51,575 bases of DNA from Sedimentisphaerales bacterium (GTDB taxonomy: Bacteria; Planctomycetota; Phycisphaerae; Sedimentisphaerales; UBA12454), in NCBI GenBank assembly GCA_016930635.1, contig JAFGGI010000014.1:1-51575 (forward strand), in the 5' to 3' direction. The position numbers were made by a program, and so were the translations under genes. Below, one piece after another: positions 34,776-46,252 of this stretch. The notes under the pieces were generated by a model. That model saw only the letters and a program-made list of their open reading frames with translations, was not told the DNA's origin and did not search any database. The first letter of the stretch is position 1. Each line of letters opens with the position of its first letter.

Positions 34776-37700
34776 TTAGCTGCAGCCCATCGAATTTCCG
34801 CAGTTGAAACACTTATAGCAGGAACCATTCCTGACGGTGATAGAACCGCAGATATCGCAGGCTGGTGCATCATCCTGGAAATGCTCGAACTGGGCGTTAA
34901 ACTGCTGCTGGCGAGCCGCTTGTGCCTGGGTATCATCCTCTCCCTTTACGACACTGGTTACCATTGCAACGGCTCTGTCAGCCAAATCAGCCAGTCTGTT
35001 CCTTTCGGCTTTTGCCGGCTCAATAGCCTTTATCTGTGGTTTTACCTGGACGGCTTTTGCTTCAGCTATTTTCTTGGCCAGATCCTTTGTCTTTTCGACA
35101 AGGGCCTTTGCGGTCGTGGTAGTCTTGTTGTCTGTCGGTCCTTCGCCGGAGCGGTTAGGTGTGTTCTTTTCTGCGTATCCCGGGATAAATTCGCATCCCA
35201 TCCAGCAGAAGATGTAATCAATAAGACTCTTGGCAAAAGGTATATTTTTATTCGATGTCATTCCTGCCGGCTCGAACCTTGCGTGCCTGAACTTATCGAC
35301 AAGTGTGATTAAAGGCACACCATATTGCAGGGCCATTGAAACGCATGTCCCGACAACATCCATCAGTCCGCCGACGGTGCTTCCTTCCTTTGCCATAGTA
35401 ATGAACAACTCGCCGGGCTGGCCGTCATCATATAGTCCAACAGTCAGGTAACCTTCATGGCCCGCAACAGAGAATTTATGAGTAATACTCTTCCGAGTCT
35501 CAGGCAGTCTTCGCCTGTACGGTTTTGCCGGCATAGTTGTTACTTCAGACTTTACCTTGGAACCGTCTTTATGTTCGTCAGTCTTGACAGGCTGGAGCAT
35601 CTTGGAACCATCCCTGTAAATAGCAACAGCCTTTAGCCCCATCTTCCAGCCGCCGGTATAAGCGGATTTTATCTCATCGACGGTCGTTTCTCTCGGCATA
35701 TTTATTGTCTTGCTGATAGCACCGCTGATAAAAGGCTGAACCGCAGCCATCATTTTCAGATGTGCCGTATAATGGATGCTTCGCGAGCCTTTTTGAGGCT
35801 TAAAGGCACAGTCGAATATAGGCAAATGCTCTGCGTTGAGCTTCTTGCTTGTCTCGATAGTGTCTTCTTCGTCTACCTCGTCGCAGATATGCTTGATATC
35901 TTCAGCGTTATAGCCGAGCCTTTCCAGCGCCATAGGTACGGTTTTATTGACTATTTTGAAAATTCCTCCTCCTGCGAGCAATTTATATTTTACCAGAGCA
36001 ATGTCAGGCTCAACACCTGTCGTATCACAGTCCATCATAAATCCAATGGTCCCTGTCGGCGCAAGTACCGTAGCCTGGGCATTTCTGAATCCATACCTCG
36101 TTCCTGCATCAAGGGCATGGTCCCACGCGTCTTTAGCGGCGCTTAACAGATATTCAGGGCAGTGCACCTCTGAGATATTCTTGCAGTTTTCACGGTGCAT
36201 ATTAATAACATTCAGCATGGGTTCGCTGTTGAGATGATATTTTTCAAATGGACCCTTAACAGCAGCCAGTTCGGCGCTTATGGTATATGCAGTTCCTGTT
36301 AGAATAGCGCTTATAGCTGATGCCCACGTCCTTGCCTGCTCACTGTCATAAGGCATCGCAAGGCTCATCACAAGGCTGCCTAAATTTGCATATCCCAGTC
36401 CCAAAGGTCTGAAATAATGACTGTTCTCTGTAATTGCTGTGTTCGGATAGCTGCCGTTATCGACCAGTATCTCCTGTGCGATGATGAATATTCGTATCGC
36501 AGATTTGAACCTGTCCACATTGAACGAACCGTCTTCATTTCTGAACTTCATCAGATTAAGCGATGCCAGATTGCATGCAGAATCATTGACGAACATATAT
36601 TCGCTGCACGGATTTGACGCATTTATCGGTGCCGAATTGGGACAGGTATGCCATTTATTTATAGTCGAATGATACTGCAGTCCCGGGTCGCCGCAAACCC
36701 TTGTACCCTCCGCTATCAAATCAAGCAATTTGTTAGCCTTATATTTAACAGACGGCTTGCCCGTGGTAACTTCTCGCGTTACCCATTCTTCATCCTTTTC
36801 AGCCGCATCCATGAACTCATCTGTAACCCTTACCGACAAATTCGAGTTCTGGAACAGCACGCTGCTGTAAGCTTCGCTGTTAAAGGGACCTCCATAGCCT
36901 GCCTTTATCAGGGCACGGGCTTTTTTCTCTTCTTCCATCTTGCAGCAGATAAATTCCTTTATGTCCGGATGGCTTATCATCAGCGACTGCATCTTGGCGG
37001 CCCTTCTTGTCTTGCCTCCTGATTTTACAACCGCTGCTATCTGGTCATAAACTCTCATAAAGCTCAAAGGCCCTGAAGGTTTTCCTCCGCCGGCAAGTTT
37101 TTCTTTACTGCTTCGCAGAGTTGACATATCTGTACCGGTGCCGGAACCATGTTTGAAAAGCATTGCTTCACTGGCAGCTAAGTCCATGATGCCTTCCATC
37201 GTATCATCTACTGACTGGATAAAGCAGGCAGAAGCCTGCGGATATTCATAACTATTGTCGCAGGGCACAGCCTTGTTTTGCTCCGGGTCCCAGTGCCAGT
37301 TATGCCTGCTGCCTTTGATGTCATAGATATCCTGCAGTCCTACATTGAACCACACCGGAGAATTAAACGCACCGTACTGATTGACGCAAAGCCAGGTCAG
37401 TTCATTATAAAAATTTTCCGCATCGGCTGAACTGGCAAAGTAACCATCGCGATACCCTCTATCGGCGATAGCTTTAGATACCCTGTGTACCAACTGCTTG
37501 ACGGAACTTTCTCTGCTGCCGCCAACATCTCCATAAAAATATTTGCTTACGACTACCTTTGTGGCAAGCTGACTCCAGGATGCGGGCACTTCGACATCAT
37601 TTTGCTCGAATACAACTTCGCCATTGTCGCCGGAGATTTTAGCATCTCTTTTTTCCCATTCTATCTCGTCAAATGGATGAACCGTAGGCGTTGAAAAAAC

Positions 37701-37811
37701 CTGCTCTATTTTGAGACCGCTTGGATTGTATTTCTTGGGGCTCTGCCAGTTTTTCAAACTGCTTTTGTCGTTTCTGTCCATAGAACTGTTCGGGTTGCTA
37801 TCCGTGGCCAT
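34776..37811 (-). CDS. nrdJ: Adenosylcobalamin-dependent ribonucleotide reductase (class II)
   Basis: 1011 residues, GGGAGG ribosome site. Large class II architecture: the catalytic barrel has QASACFIQSVDDTMEGIMDL, GSGTGTDMSTLRSSKE, NPCSEYMFVNDSACNLASLN and VLAPTGTIGFMMDCDTTG. A TSCPD-type C-terminal domain follows (YLTVGLYDDGQPGELFITMA, GLMDVVGTCVSMALQYG). The end is a zinc-ribbon-like Cys cluster (CDICGSITVRNGSCYKC then CGNSMGCS). It reduces ribonucleotides using coenzyme B12 with no oxygen requirement. I see no cobalamin riboswitch upstream. Confidence 0.96.
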   Translation of the reverse strand: MATDSNPNSSMDRNDKSSLKNWQSPKKYNPSGLKIEQVFSTPTVHPFDEIEWEKRDAKISGDNGEVVFEQNDVEVPASWSQLATKVVVSKYFYGDVGGSRESSVKQLVHRVSKAIADRGYRDGYFASSADAENFYNELTWLCVNQYGAFNSPVWFNVGLQDIYDIKGSRHNWHWDPEQNKAVPCDNSYEYPQASACFIQSVDDTMEGIMDLAASEAMLFKHGSGTGTDMSTLRSSKEKLAGGGKPSGPLSFMRVYDQIAAVVKSGGKTRRAAKMQSLMISHPDIKEFICCKMEEEKKARALIKAGYGGPFNSEAYSSVLFQNSNLSVRVTDEFMDAAEKDEEWVTREVTTGKPSVKYKANKLLDLIAEGTRVCGDPGLQYHSTINKWHTCPNSAPINASNPCSEYMFVNDSACNLASLNLMKFRNEDGSFNVDRFKSAIRIFIIAQEILVDNGSYPNTAITENSHYFRPLGLGYANLGSLVMSLAMPYDSEQARTWASAISAILTGTAYTISAELAAVKGPFEKYHLNSEPMLNVINMHRENCKNISEVHCPEYLLSAAKDAWDHALDAGTRYGFRNAQATVLAPTGTIGFMMDCDTTGVEPDIALVKYKLLAGGGIFKIVNKTVPMALERLGYNAEDIKHICDEVDEEDTIETSKKLNAEHLPIFDCAFKPQKGSRSIHYTAHLKMMAAVQPFISGAISKTINMPRETTVDEIKSAYTGGWKMGLKAVAIYRDGSKMLQPVKTDEHKDGSKVKSEVTTMPAKPYRRRLPETRKSITHKFSVAGHEGYLTVGLYDDGQPGELFITMAKEGSTVGGLMDVVGTCVSMALQYGVPLITLVDKFRHARFEPAGMTSNKNIPFAKSLIDYIFCWMGCEFIPGYAEKNTPNRSGEGPTDNKTTTTAKALVEKTKDLAKKIAEAKAVQVKPQIKAIEPAKAERNRLADLADRAVAMVTSVVKGEDDTQAQAARQQQFNAQFEHFQDDAPACDICGSITVRNGSCYKCFNCGNSMGCS

Positions 37812-38135
37812 TTACGCCTCCCTGTAAAAAAGTGCTTCCTTGCAGCTATATACACAAGATATTGCAAATAATGAGGTTAAAAACCAATATGTTGGGTTTA
37901 TTGCCTTGAAATATATTACTTTTTGCCGGCTTTTTAATCAACCCAAAAAAACAAAAAATTTGCTAAAATTTATTAAAATTCTGTTAGTCCTTATGGATTA
38001 TGAACCTGTGAAAGAAAAATTTTTTTGGCCGACAAAATTAAGTTCTAACAGGACTGTTGCTGACTAAATATATATGTGTTAAGCGGTATGAAAAAAATTG
38101 TTTTAGATTACCTTTTCAGTTTAAAATAAAGACCT
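37812..38135. other. Divergent intergenic region between nrdJ and uvrC
   Basis: About 324 AT-rich bases between divergent genes. The nrdJ ribosome site is at the left edge. I see no ncRNA, riboswitch core, tRNA or repeat here. Confidence 0.5.
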
Positions 38136-39473
38136 ATGGCAAAGAAACCTTTATCGGACGTCTATGACGAGTTGCGAAAGGCAATAAAGGCCTTCCCAGT
38201 ATCACCAGGCCTGTATTTCATGAAGGACTCCAAAGGTACAGTCCTTTATATAGGCAAGGCCAAAAATCTTCGGTCGCGGGTTTTGAGCTATTTTCAGCCC
38301 TCAGCCGACATAGTCTCCAGCCGGGGCCCTCATATCGCCGAGATGCTGACAAAGGTAAAAACAGTTGACTTCCTCCAGACCGAAAGTGAAGTTGACGCGG
38401 TATTACAGGAAGCCAGGCTGATAAAGGACATTCGCCCGCCATACAATAGTGATTTAACCGATGACAAGACGTTTCCCTATCTTGAGATCACAACCCGCGA
38501 TCAGTTCCCAGGTGTTTATACAACTCGAAAGCCGAAAACTAACAGCCGCCTGTTCGGCCCGTTCGCCAATGCAGGAGATTTGCGTTCTGCAATTGTTATT
38601 TTACAGAAGATTTTTAAGTTCCGCACCTGCCGGCTTGAGATCTCAGCGACCGATACGAAGCGGAAATTCTTTCGCCCCTGCATTCTTTACAGCATAAAAC
38701 AGTGTGCCGCTCCTTGTGCCGACAAGATAAACAGGGCAGATTACCGTAAGATAATCAACGACCTGGCAAATTTTCTAAATTCCAAACGCTCAACAGTCAT
38801 TAAAAACCTCAAAAAGCAGATGGCCCAGGCATCAACAAACCAGGATTACGAAAAAGCCGCGATGTACCGTGACAGGCTCCGTTTAATTGAGAATCTGGAC
38901 AAAAGGGGCAGTGTTGGCAAAGATGTCCAGCCCGAAGTATTCGCCTCCGACCCTACGCAGGCCCTGGAAAAGCTGCAGAAGATATTGGATAGCTCTACTC
39001 CGATACGTGTCATAGAAGGTTTCGATATAGCCCACATCGCAGGTGCAGAGACTGTCGGCTCGTTAGTACGGTTTATCGATGGCAGACCCTTCAAAGCAGG
39101 TTACCGCCGCTACAAGATAAAGACCGTAAAAGGCATCGATGATTATGCCTGTCTGAAAGAGGTTTTATTACGCCGTTATCGCCACGCCGCAGCGGGGGAG
39201 GAACTTTGGCCTGATTTGGTTTTAATCGATGGCGGGATAGGCCAACTCCACGCGGCCGCCGAGGCATTTAAGGAATTAAACGTCAAACCGCCTCAGCTTG
39301 CCTCAATTGCCAAAAAAGAAGAGATAATCTACCTCGCCGATAGAGATGAGCCTTTAAAGCTGCCTGCCAACAATCCCGTAAGAAAATTATTCCAGTATAT
39401 TCGTGATGAAGCCCACCGGTTTGCCCAGCATTATCACCACATCCTACGCAAAAAAAAGACCCTTGGAAGTTAA
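38136..39473 (+). CDS. uvrC: UvrC-like excinuclease subunit, lacking the C-terminal HhH domain
   Basis: 445 residues against about 600 in typical UvrC. The N-terminal GIY-YIG nuclease is present (GLYFMKDSKGTVLYIGKAKN, ending near 100). The UVR interaction segment is present (NQDYEKAAMYRDRLRLIENL). The RNase H-like 5'-nuclease core has FDIAHIAGAETVGSLVRF and LVLIDGGIGQLHAA. The protein stops just after RDEAHRFAQHYHHILRKKK, where the tandem helix-hairpin-helix domain would begin. The stop overlaps the end of the convergent ribD, so no separated fragment can be hidden downstream. A lineage-specific short form is likely. Confidence 0.9.
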   Translation: MAKKPLSDVYDELRKAIKAFPVSPGLYFMKDSKGTVLYIGKAKNLRSRVLSYFQPSADIVSSRGPHIAEMLTKVKTVDFLQTESEVDAVLQEARLIKDIRPPYNSDLTDDKTFPYLEITTRDQFPGVYTTRKPKTNSRLFGPFANAGDLRSAIVILQKIFKFRTCRLEISATDTKRKFFRPCILYSIKQCAAPCADKINRADYRKIINDLANFLNSKRSTVIKNLKKQMAQASTNQDYEKAAMYRDRLRLIENLDKRGSVGKDVQPEVFASDPTQALEKLQKILDSSTPIRVIEGFDIAHIAGAETVGSLVRFIDGRPFKAGYRRYKIKTVKGIDDYACLKEVLLRRYRHAAAGEELWPDLVLIDGGIGQLHAAAEAFKELNVKPPQLASIAKKEEIIYLADRDEPLKLPANNPVRKLFQYIRDEAHRFAQHYHHILRKKKTLGS

Positions 39474-40519
39474 CCTACAATTCCTCTTAGCCGAACATCT
39501 TTGTCGAATTTCTTCTTATCTATATGCTTCTTTCGAAGCTGATTATACGCTTTTTTCATTATCGCCGATGTTTTTACAATGCCATTCTTGCCGAGCTTCT
39601 CAGCAGATGTATAAACAACGATTTCGTCAGCCAGTTTCTGCTTCAAAAATGATGTGATAACTTTTTCGCCGCCTTCAACGAGTACCTGCTGAACATTTTT
39701 CCTGCCGAGTTCTAAGAGCACTGCTTTTAGGTTTAATTTCCCCTTGGATTTTCCAACTTTTACGGTTTTTACACCTTTTAATTTTTTATTGGTTGCTGTG
39801 AAGATACAGACAGGCACTTTTTTCGCCGTCTTGACCAGTTTACTGTCCGCCGGCGTTTGTAATTGACTGTCTAACACGACTCTCAAAGGCTGATGGCCTC
39901 TATCAGGCCTGACCGTAAGCAGGGGGTTATCCTGGCGGACGGTATTTATCCCGACAAGTACCGCTTGGCTGCTTTTTCGCAGTTTGTGTGAATCTTTCCT
40001 GCTTTTTGACCCTGATATCCACTTTTTTTTGTCCATTCGGCCTAAAAATCCGTCCCTGCTCTGTGCCCATTTGACCACTACCCAGGGCCTTTTAGTCCTG
40101 GCGAATTTGAAAAACGCTGGATTTAAGCTTTGAGCCTCTTGCCCGCAAACACCCGTTACGACTTTTATCCCCGCCTTTCTGAGTTTAGCAAATCCTTTGC
40201 CGCCGACCTTTTTTGTTGGGTCTTTTGTTGCCGCGACTAATTTTTTTATATCTGCCTTGATAATAGCATCTGTACAAGGGCCGGTCTTGCCCTTATGACA
40301 GCAGGGCTCCAGCGTAACATACATAGTCGCACCAGCAGGGGATTTGGTACAGTTTTTCAAGGCATTTATTTCTGCGTGTGCCTTGCCGAATTGCTTGTGA
40401 TACCCTTTGCCGATGATTTTATTGTTTTTGACAATGACACAGCCGACAGCAGGATTAGGCTCGACATCGCCCAGGCCTTTCTTGGCAAGTTCAAGAGACA
40501 GTTTCATATATTTTTGCAT
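39470..40519 (-). CDS. ribD: Bifunctional riboflavin deaminase-reductase RibD
   Basis: 349 residues from ATG 40519; a GTG at 40546 is in frame, but its first nine codons lie in the inverted repeat next door and have no ribosome site. The deaminase domain has KAHAEINAL and LEPCCHKGKTGPCTDAII (zinc ligands). The reductase domain has RPWVVVKWAQSRDG, KWISGSKSRKDSHKLR, LVGINTVRQDNPLLTVR and VQQVLVEGGEKVITSFL. It carries out two early steps of riboflavin synthesis. The upstream region was replaced by a repeat-flanked gene, so its native promoter may be lost. Confidence 0.93.
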   Translation of the reverse strand: MQKYMKLSLELAKKGLGDVEPNPAVGCVIVKNNKIIGKGYHKQFGKAHAEINALKNCTKSPAGATMYVTLEPCCHKGKTGPCTDAIIKADIKKLVAATKDPTKKVGGKGFAKLRKAGIKVVTGVCGQEAQSLNPAFFKFARTKRPWVVVKWAQSRDGFLGRMDKKKWISGSKSRKDSHKLRKSSQAVLVGINTVRQDNPLLTVRPDRGHQPLRVVLDSQLQTPADSKLVKTAKKVPVCIFTATNKKLKGVKTVKVGKSKGKLNLKAVLLELGRKNVQQVLVEGGEKVITSFLKQKLADEIVVYTSAEKLGKNGIVKTSAIMKKAYNQLRKKHIDKKKFDKDVRLRGIVG

Positions 40520-40562
40520 AACACGGACTGACACTGACTTTAACACTGACTAACACCGACTT
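40519..40562. repeat. Left inverted repeat of the GxxExxY cassette
   Basis: About 42 bases of ACAC-GACT units. They match the reverse complement of 40991-41031 with a few differences. The repeat covers the stop codon of the GxxExxY gene and reaches into the potential upstream start of ribD. Confidence 0.75.
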
Positions 40563-40984
40563 TCTGCTTTTGGCTGAAATTGCTTTTTCATATCATTCGT
40601 ATAAATAACCCGTTTTATATCAGCTCCCTCAGAATTAAAATTAATAAGAAAACCTAATTCATATTTACTGTTTCTTAGATAGCTGTAAAGTTGGTCTATG
40701 AACCTTCGCGGCATTTGCTCTAAAGCTTTTAATTCAATAATTATCTTGTTTTCAACTATTAAATCAGGTCGATATGAACCCATTACTTTTCTTGTCTTCG
40801 GTGAATACACTTTAATGGATTTCTCCTGCTCATATTTTATTTTTCGTAGACTTAGCTCTTCAGCAAAAGCCCTTTGATATAATACTTCCTTATGGCCACA
40901 GCCGAATTGCTTCCTGATTTCTATTGCTGCCCCACGAATCTGATAGCTCAATTCTTCATATAGTAAATTTACTTTTTTCACCAT
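40550..40984 (-). CDS. GxxExxY family protein (PD-(D/E)xK nuclease fold)
   Basis: 144 residues. The family signature is GCGHKEVLYQRAFAEELSLR. The nuclease-fold motif is RPDLIVENKIIIELKALEQM, with PD and ExK both kept. The C-terminal part has RRFIDQLYSYLRNSKYELGF and LINFNSEGADIKRVIY. Function of the family is unknown; the intact PD-(D/E)xK residues allow a nuclease. The gene is bracketed by ~40-base inverted repeats and lies between ligA and ribD, so it looks like an inserted cassette. Confidence 0.9.
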   Translation of the reverse strand: MVKKVNLLYEELSYQIRGAAIEIRKQFGCGHKEVLYQRAFAEELSLRKIKYEQEKSIKVYSPKTRKVMGSYRPDLIVENKIIIELKALEQMPRRFIDQLYSYLRNSKYELGFLINFNSEGADIKRVIYTNDMKKQFQPKAESRC

Positions 40985-40990
40985 ATAATT

Positions 40991-43029
<2,039 letters not shown>

Positions 43030-43148
43030 TTATCTGAGAGGTGTTTTTGCAAGATTTGAGTTTGGCCTCCCCAGGCGAAATCTAAGCCGTAAATCCGGTT
43101 TGTGCCGTAATCTTGCCGAATAATCTTCCCCGGACCCGGCTGATTTTA

Positions 43149-43931
43149 TTAAGCTCCCGCAGGTACTAGATATATTTCAACCCGCCTGTTTTTCGGGTTA
43201 CCTTTCTGGTTCGGCTTATTAGGTTCAAGAGGTTTATATGCCCCGTAACCTTTTACGCTTATACGGTTCGGATCTACGCCGTTTGTTTCCATAACTTTTT
43301 CTACAGATATAGCCCTGTGCGATGACAGGTGCCAGTTACTCTGATGTTTTCTTGCGGTTGCCGGGCCTATCGGCAAATCGTCCGTATGTCCTGCTATGAC
43401 AACATCGAAACTTTCACCTGATTTAGAATTAATTATCTCGCAAAGTTTTTTGATAGGCTCCATCGCATCGGCAGCAACCACATCACTGCCTTTTTCGAAT
43501 AGCAGGTCGCTGTTGAATTTTACCATACCGCTTGCCTGCTCGAAGCTTATCATCTCGTTTGAAACGGCAAATTCCTCAAGTTCTACTATCAATTCAGGAG
43601 GCAGGGCACCTTTACTGCTTAACAATTGAGCCTGCATCTTTTCAATAAGCTCGGTCTTCTTGTCGACATCTTCCTCAAGCGCCTCGACTTTATTCTTTAA
43701 GCCTTCTGTATCTGAGTTGCAAACCGCCTGTGCCTGGGAAAGCTGTCTCTCGGCCTGTGCCAGTTTTAATTTGGTCACGTTCATCTGGCTTTCAAGATGG
43801 TCTATCCGTTCCTGCTGATTGCGATTACGAAGTTTCAGATCGTCGTATTTCTCCTGTCCTTCACACCCGCTGAGAATAAAAATTGCTGTGAACAGAACGC
43901 AAAATGTGAAAATGAATCTGAAGGCCTTCAT
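43149..43931 (-). CDS. OmpA/Pal-type peptidoglycan-binding lipoprotein with coiled coil
   Basis: 260 residues from ATG 43931, preceded by AGGAAAGGAC; the in-frame TTG at 43952 is not preferred. Signal peptide with lipobox FILSGC. A coiled coil covers about 25-95 of the mature part (RNRNQQERIDHLESQMNVTK). The OmpA domain has FEKGSDVV, DVVIAGHTDDLPIG, NWHLSSHRAISVEKVME, ISVKGYGAYKPLEPN and KNRRVEIYLV. It should be membrane-anchored through lipid and bind peptidoglycan. Whether it belongs to a Pal-like or MotB-like group is not decided. Confidence 0.92.
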   Translation of the reverse strand: MKAFRFIFTFCVLFTAIFILSGCEGQEKYDDLKLRNRNQQERIDHLESQMNVTKLKLAQAERQLSQAQAVCNSDTEGLKNKVEALEEDVDKKTELIEKMQAQLLSSKGALPPELIVELEEFAVSNEMISFEQASGMVKFNSDLLFEKGSDVVAADAMEPIKKLCEIINSKSGESFDVVIAGHTDDLPIGPATARKHQSNWHLSSHRAISVEKVMETNGVDPNRISVKGYGAYKPLEPNKPNQKGNPKNRRVEIYLVPAGA

Positions 43932-44144
43932 CTTTATGTCCTTTCCTGACAAAGAAAAAATCCGTTATTTTGGTAAAACAGCCATATAGGAATGTAACGT
44001 CGTTGCAAACGAAAAGCCAGAGAAAAATACCTTAGACAGGCTGATTTTGGACTATCACCTCTTTTAAACAACTATGGATAACTTCCCGCCCCGAAAGCAG
44101 GGAAAAATAATCGACAAAAACCTATCTGTAAATGCCCAAAGGAG

Positions 44145-45434
44145 TTACTCTTCAGTATACTCTTCTTCGCCTTTTTTACCCTTTTTCTTCTTGGCTTTTT
44201 TCTCTTTTTTGGGCTTTTTTTCCTTCTTTACTTTCGGTTTCTTCTCTTTTTTGACTTTGACCTTTTTCTCTTTTTTCGGTTTACCGGCCCCTGCGGACAT
44301 AACAGAACCGAATAAGATGATCAAAATAACCGCAACTCCCGCTCCTGCTGCTAAAAACCAGACCTTAGATTCCAGGCCTGAGAGCATTTTCAGGGATTGA
44401 ATATTTTTGCCGGCAGAACCAACAACTGCCCATGTATAGACAAGTAATGCCAGCGGAATAAATAAACTGAAACCGAATGCGTTGCTGGCTGCATCTGCCT
44501 CTGCCTCTGCAGCGACAAGAACAGGTCCTGCTGCAGCCGTAGGAATACTTATTGTTTCCGGAGAATCGATCAGTTCTTTAACTGCGGTTTCCTCCGGGGT
44601 TCCGGGTTCTTCCGATTCTGCGAGCACCGGCTCGGCTTCAGGTTCCACCATAGCTGCCAGGCCGCCGTCCGCAGGACTCTCTGCTGCTGCCGGACTGTCG
44701 GTATAAATATCGTCAAGAACTGCTCCAAGAGATGTGTCATCTGCCTGCAGGGACAAATCGAGCAGGCCAGAACCGCTTCCGCCACTTTCGAGATTAACAT
44801 CTGCGTCAAGCCTGTCTACACTTAAATCATCGCCGGCTATATCATCAAGTGACTTTACCCCGGCCGAACCGACAAGTTTAGTATCGCCTGCGGTGTCATC
44901 ACTGATCCTGAATTCAGTATCTGAATCTCCAAGCACACTGATTGAATCTGCACCCATAGCTACTTTGGTATCATCATCAGCCGCGGCTGGTTCTGGTTCT
45001 TCAGGTTGCAAAAATATATCAGTTCCGCTTTCAGCGCCAGAACCGCCTGACTTTTCATCGGTTTTGGTTTCGTCAGATGAAAGCAGGAGGTCTTCACCCG
45101 ACTTGCCCAGCGGCTCTTCAGCCATAAGCTCGCCGGTCTCGTCCAGTTTGAATTCAAGTGGAGACTCTTCTTCGCTTGTCAGTGCGTCGAGTTCTTCCGG
45201 CGCCAGGGATATTTCACCTGTTTCGTCGATTGCTAATTGAAGTGAATCGTCGGATACTGAATCACCTTCTTGTGGTGCCGCCAGTATCGCATCTACATCT
45301 TCTGTTTTGTAAAGTTGTTTTGCTCCGTCACGGAATTCTCTCAGCTTTCCTTCTATAACGAGCTTCTTAATTTCAGCCTCGGTCTTGCCGAGTTTTTCGA
45401 TAACTTCTTCTAAAGAATAAAACATTCCAGCCAT
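44145..45434 (-). CDS. HTH-acidic linker-two-TM-polylysine protein, unknown function
   Basis: 429 residues. Residues 4-50 are a MerR/excisionase-type helix-turn-helix (YSLEEVIEKLGKTEAEIKKL, GKLREFRDGAKQLYKTEDVD). Then about 240 residues are very acidic, low complexity and Ser/Asp/Glu/Ala rich. Two membrane segments follow near 326-345 and 360-380. The C-terminus is a cytoplasmic polybasic tail of KKEKK/KVKK repeats (about 385-420), ending EEYTEE. A tethered DNA-binding or adaptor role can be guessed from the parts; the family is not one I can name. AGGAAACAG precedes the ATG. Confidence 0.75.
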   Translation of the reverse strand: MAGMFYSLEEVIEKLGKTEAEIKKLVIEGKLREFRDGAKQLYKTEDVDAILAAPQEGDSVSDDSLQLAIDETGEISLAPEELDALTSEEESPLEFKLDETGELMAEEPLGKSGEDLLLSSDETKTDEKSGGSGAESGTDIFLQPEEPEPAAADDDTKVAMGADSISVLGDSDTEFRISDDTAGDTKLVGSAGVKSLDDIAGDDLSVDRLDADVNLESGGSGSGLLDLSLQADDTSLGAVLDDIYTDSPAAAESPADGGLAAMVEPEAEPVLAESEEPGTPEETAVKELIDSPETISIPTAAAGPVLVAAEAEADAASNAFGFSLFIPLALLVYTWAVVGSAGKNIQSLKMLSGLESKVWFLAAGAGVAVILIILFGSVMSAGAGKPKKEKKVKVKKEKKPKVKKEKKPKKEKKAKKKKGKKGEEEYTEE

Positions 45435-45629
45435 AACTGTTTCCTGTAACTGATATTACATTATTGCATAAGACTACCACCCGCAAAGTGCAGGATGTGA
45501 CTACATTCGGTCTTAATTACCTGTATTAACATAATTATAACGATTATACATTTTTTTTCAAGTTATTTATATTCAGAGAATATCTTCTGCAACTATTTTT
45601 TAACTAAATAGTTGCTTTAAATGGCGATT

Positions 45630-46211
45630 TCAGACCAAATTTAACCTTTTTATCATTTTTTCAAACAGTTCCATACTCAGGCCTATTACGTTAGTTTCGC
45701 TGCCTTCGAGATGGTCCACAAACTCATCCCCGCCTTCCTGAAGAGCATACGCCCCGGCCTTATCTTTCCACTTCCCTGACTTAATATGCTCTGCGATTTG
45801 CTCTTCGGACATCTTTTTAGGATAAACCGTTGTCGTATCGAACTCTACGGCCTCAATACCGGCCTCTTTTTTAACAATCGCAATAGCAGTAATTATCTTA
45901 TGAGGCCTGCTGAATAGTTTTCTCGTTATTTCTTCCGCGTGGTCGGCATCTTCTGCCTTTCCGATAATTTCTCCATCAAAATCAGCAACCGTATCGGCTC
46001 CGACAACGATTTTTTGCGGGAAATTTTCAGCTACAGCCTTTGCCTTTGCCAAAGCTGCCCTGCACGCAAATTGGGCAGGTGTTAAATCTTCTGCTGAGAT
46101 TTCGAACTCATCAACATTTGATACCACTATCGTAAATTCGTAACCGGCGCCGGTCAAAAGTTCTTTTCTGCGGGTAGAAGCGGATGCAAGGATAAAGGAT
46201 TGTTTTTCCAT
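45630..46211 (-). CDS. maf: Maf-family nucleotide pyrophosphatase
   Basis: 193 residues. Motifs: FILASASTRRKELLTGAG, KIVVGADTVADFDGEIIGKA, KLFSRPHKIITAIAIV, SGKWKDKAGAYALQEGG and GSETNVIGLSMELFEKM. Maf proteins hydrolyse non-canonical or pyrimidine nucleoside triphosphates, limiting misincorporation (family knowledge). The first motif has Thr where Pro is common (STRR for SPRR). A 195-base AT-rich gap separates it from the HTH-membrane gene downstream. Confidence 0.94.
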   Translation of the reverse strand: MEKQSFILASASTRRKELLTGAGYEFTIVVSNVDEFEISAEDLTPAQFACRAALAKAKAVAENFPQKIVVGADTVADFDGEIIGKAEDADHAEEITRKLFSRPHKIITAIAIVKKEAGIEAVEFDTTTVYPKKMSEEQIAEHIKSGKWKDKAGAYALQEGGDEFVDHLEGSETNVIGLSMELFEKMIKRLNLV

Positions 46212-46252
46212 TTTGTTTTGTTTAACAGTCGCCGTCTGCGGCGGCGTATTAT

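Noticed and set aside
37812-38135. Cobalamin riboswitch or NrdR boxes upstream of nrdJ
   Set aside because: No B12 box is seen, and the ATATATATGTGT stretch near 38065 is out of register with the NrdR consensus.
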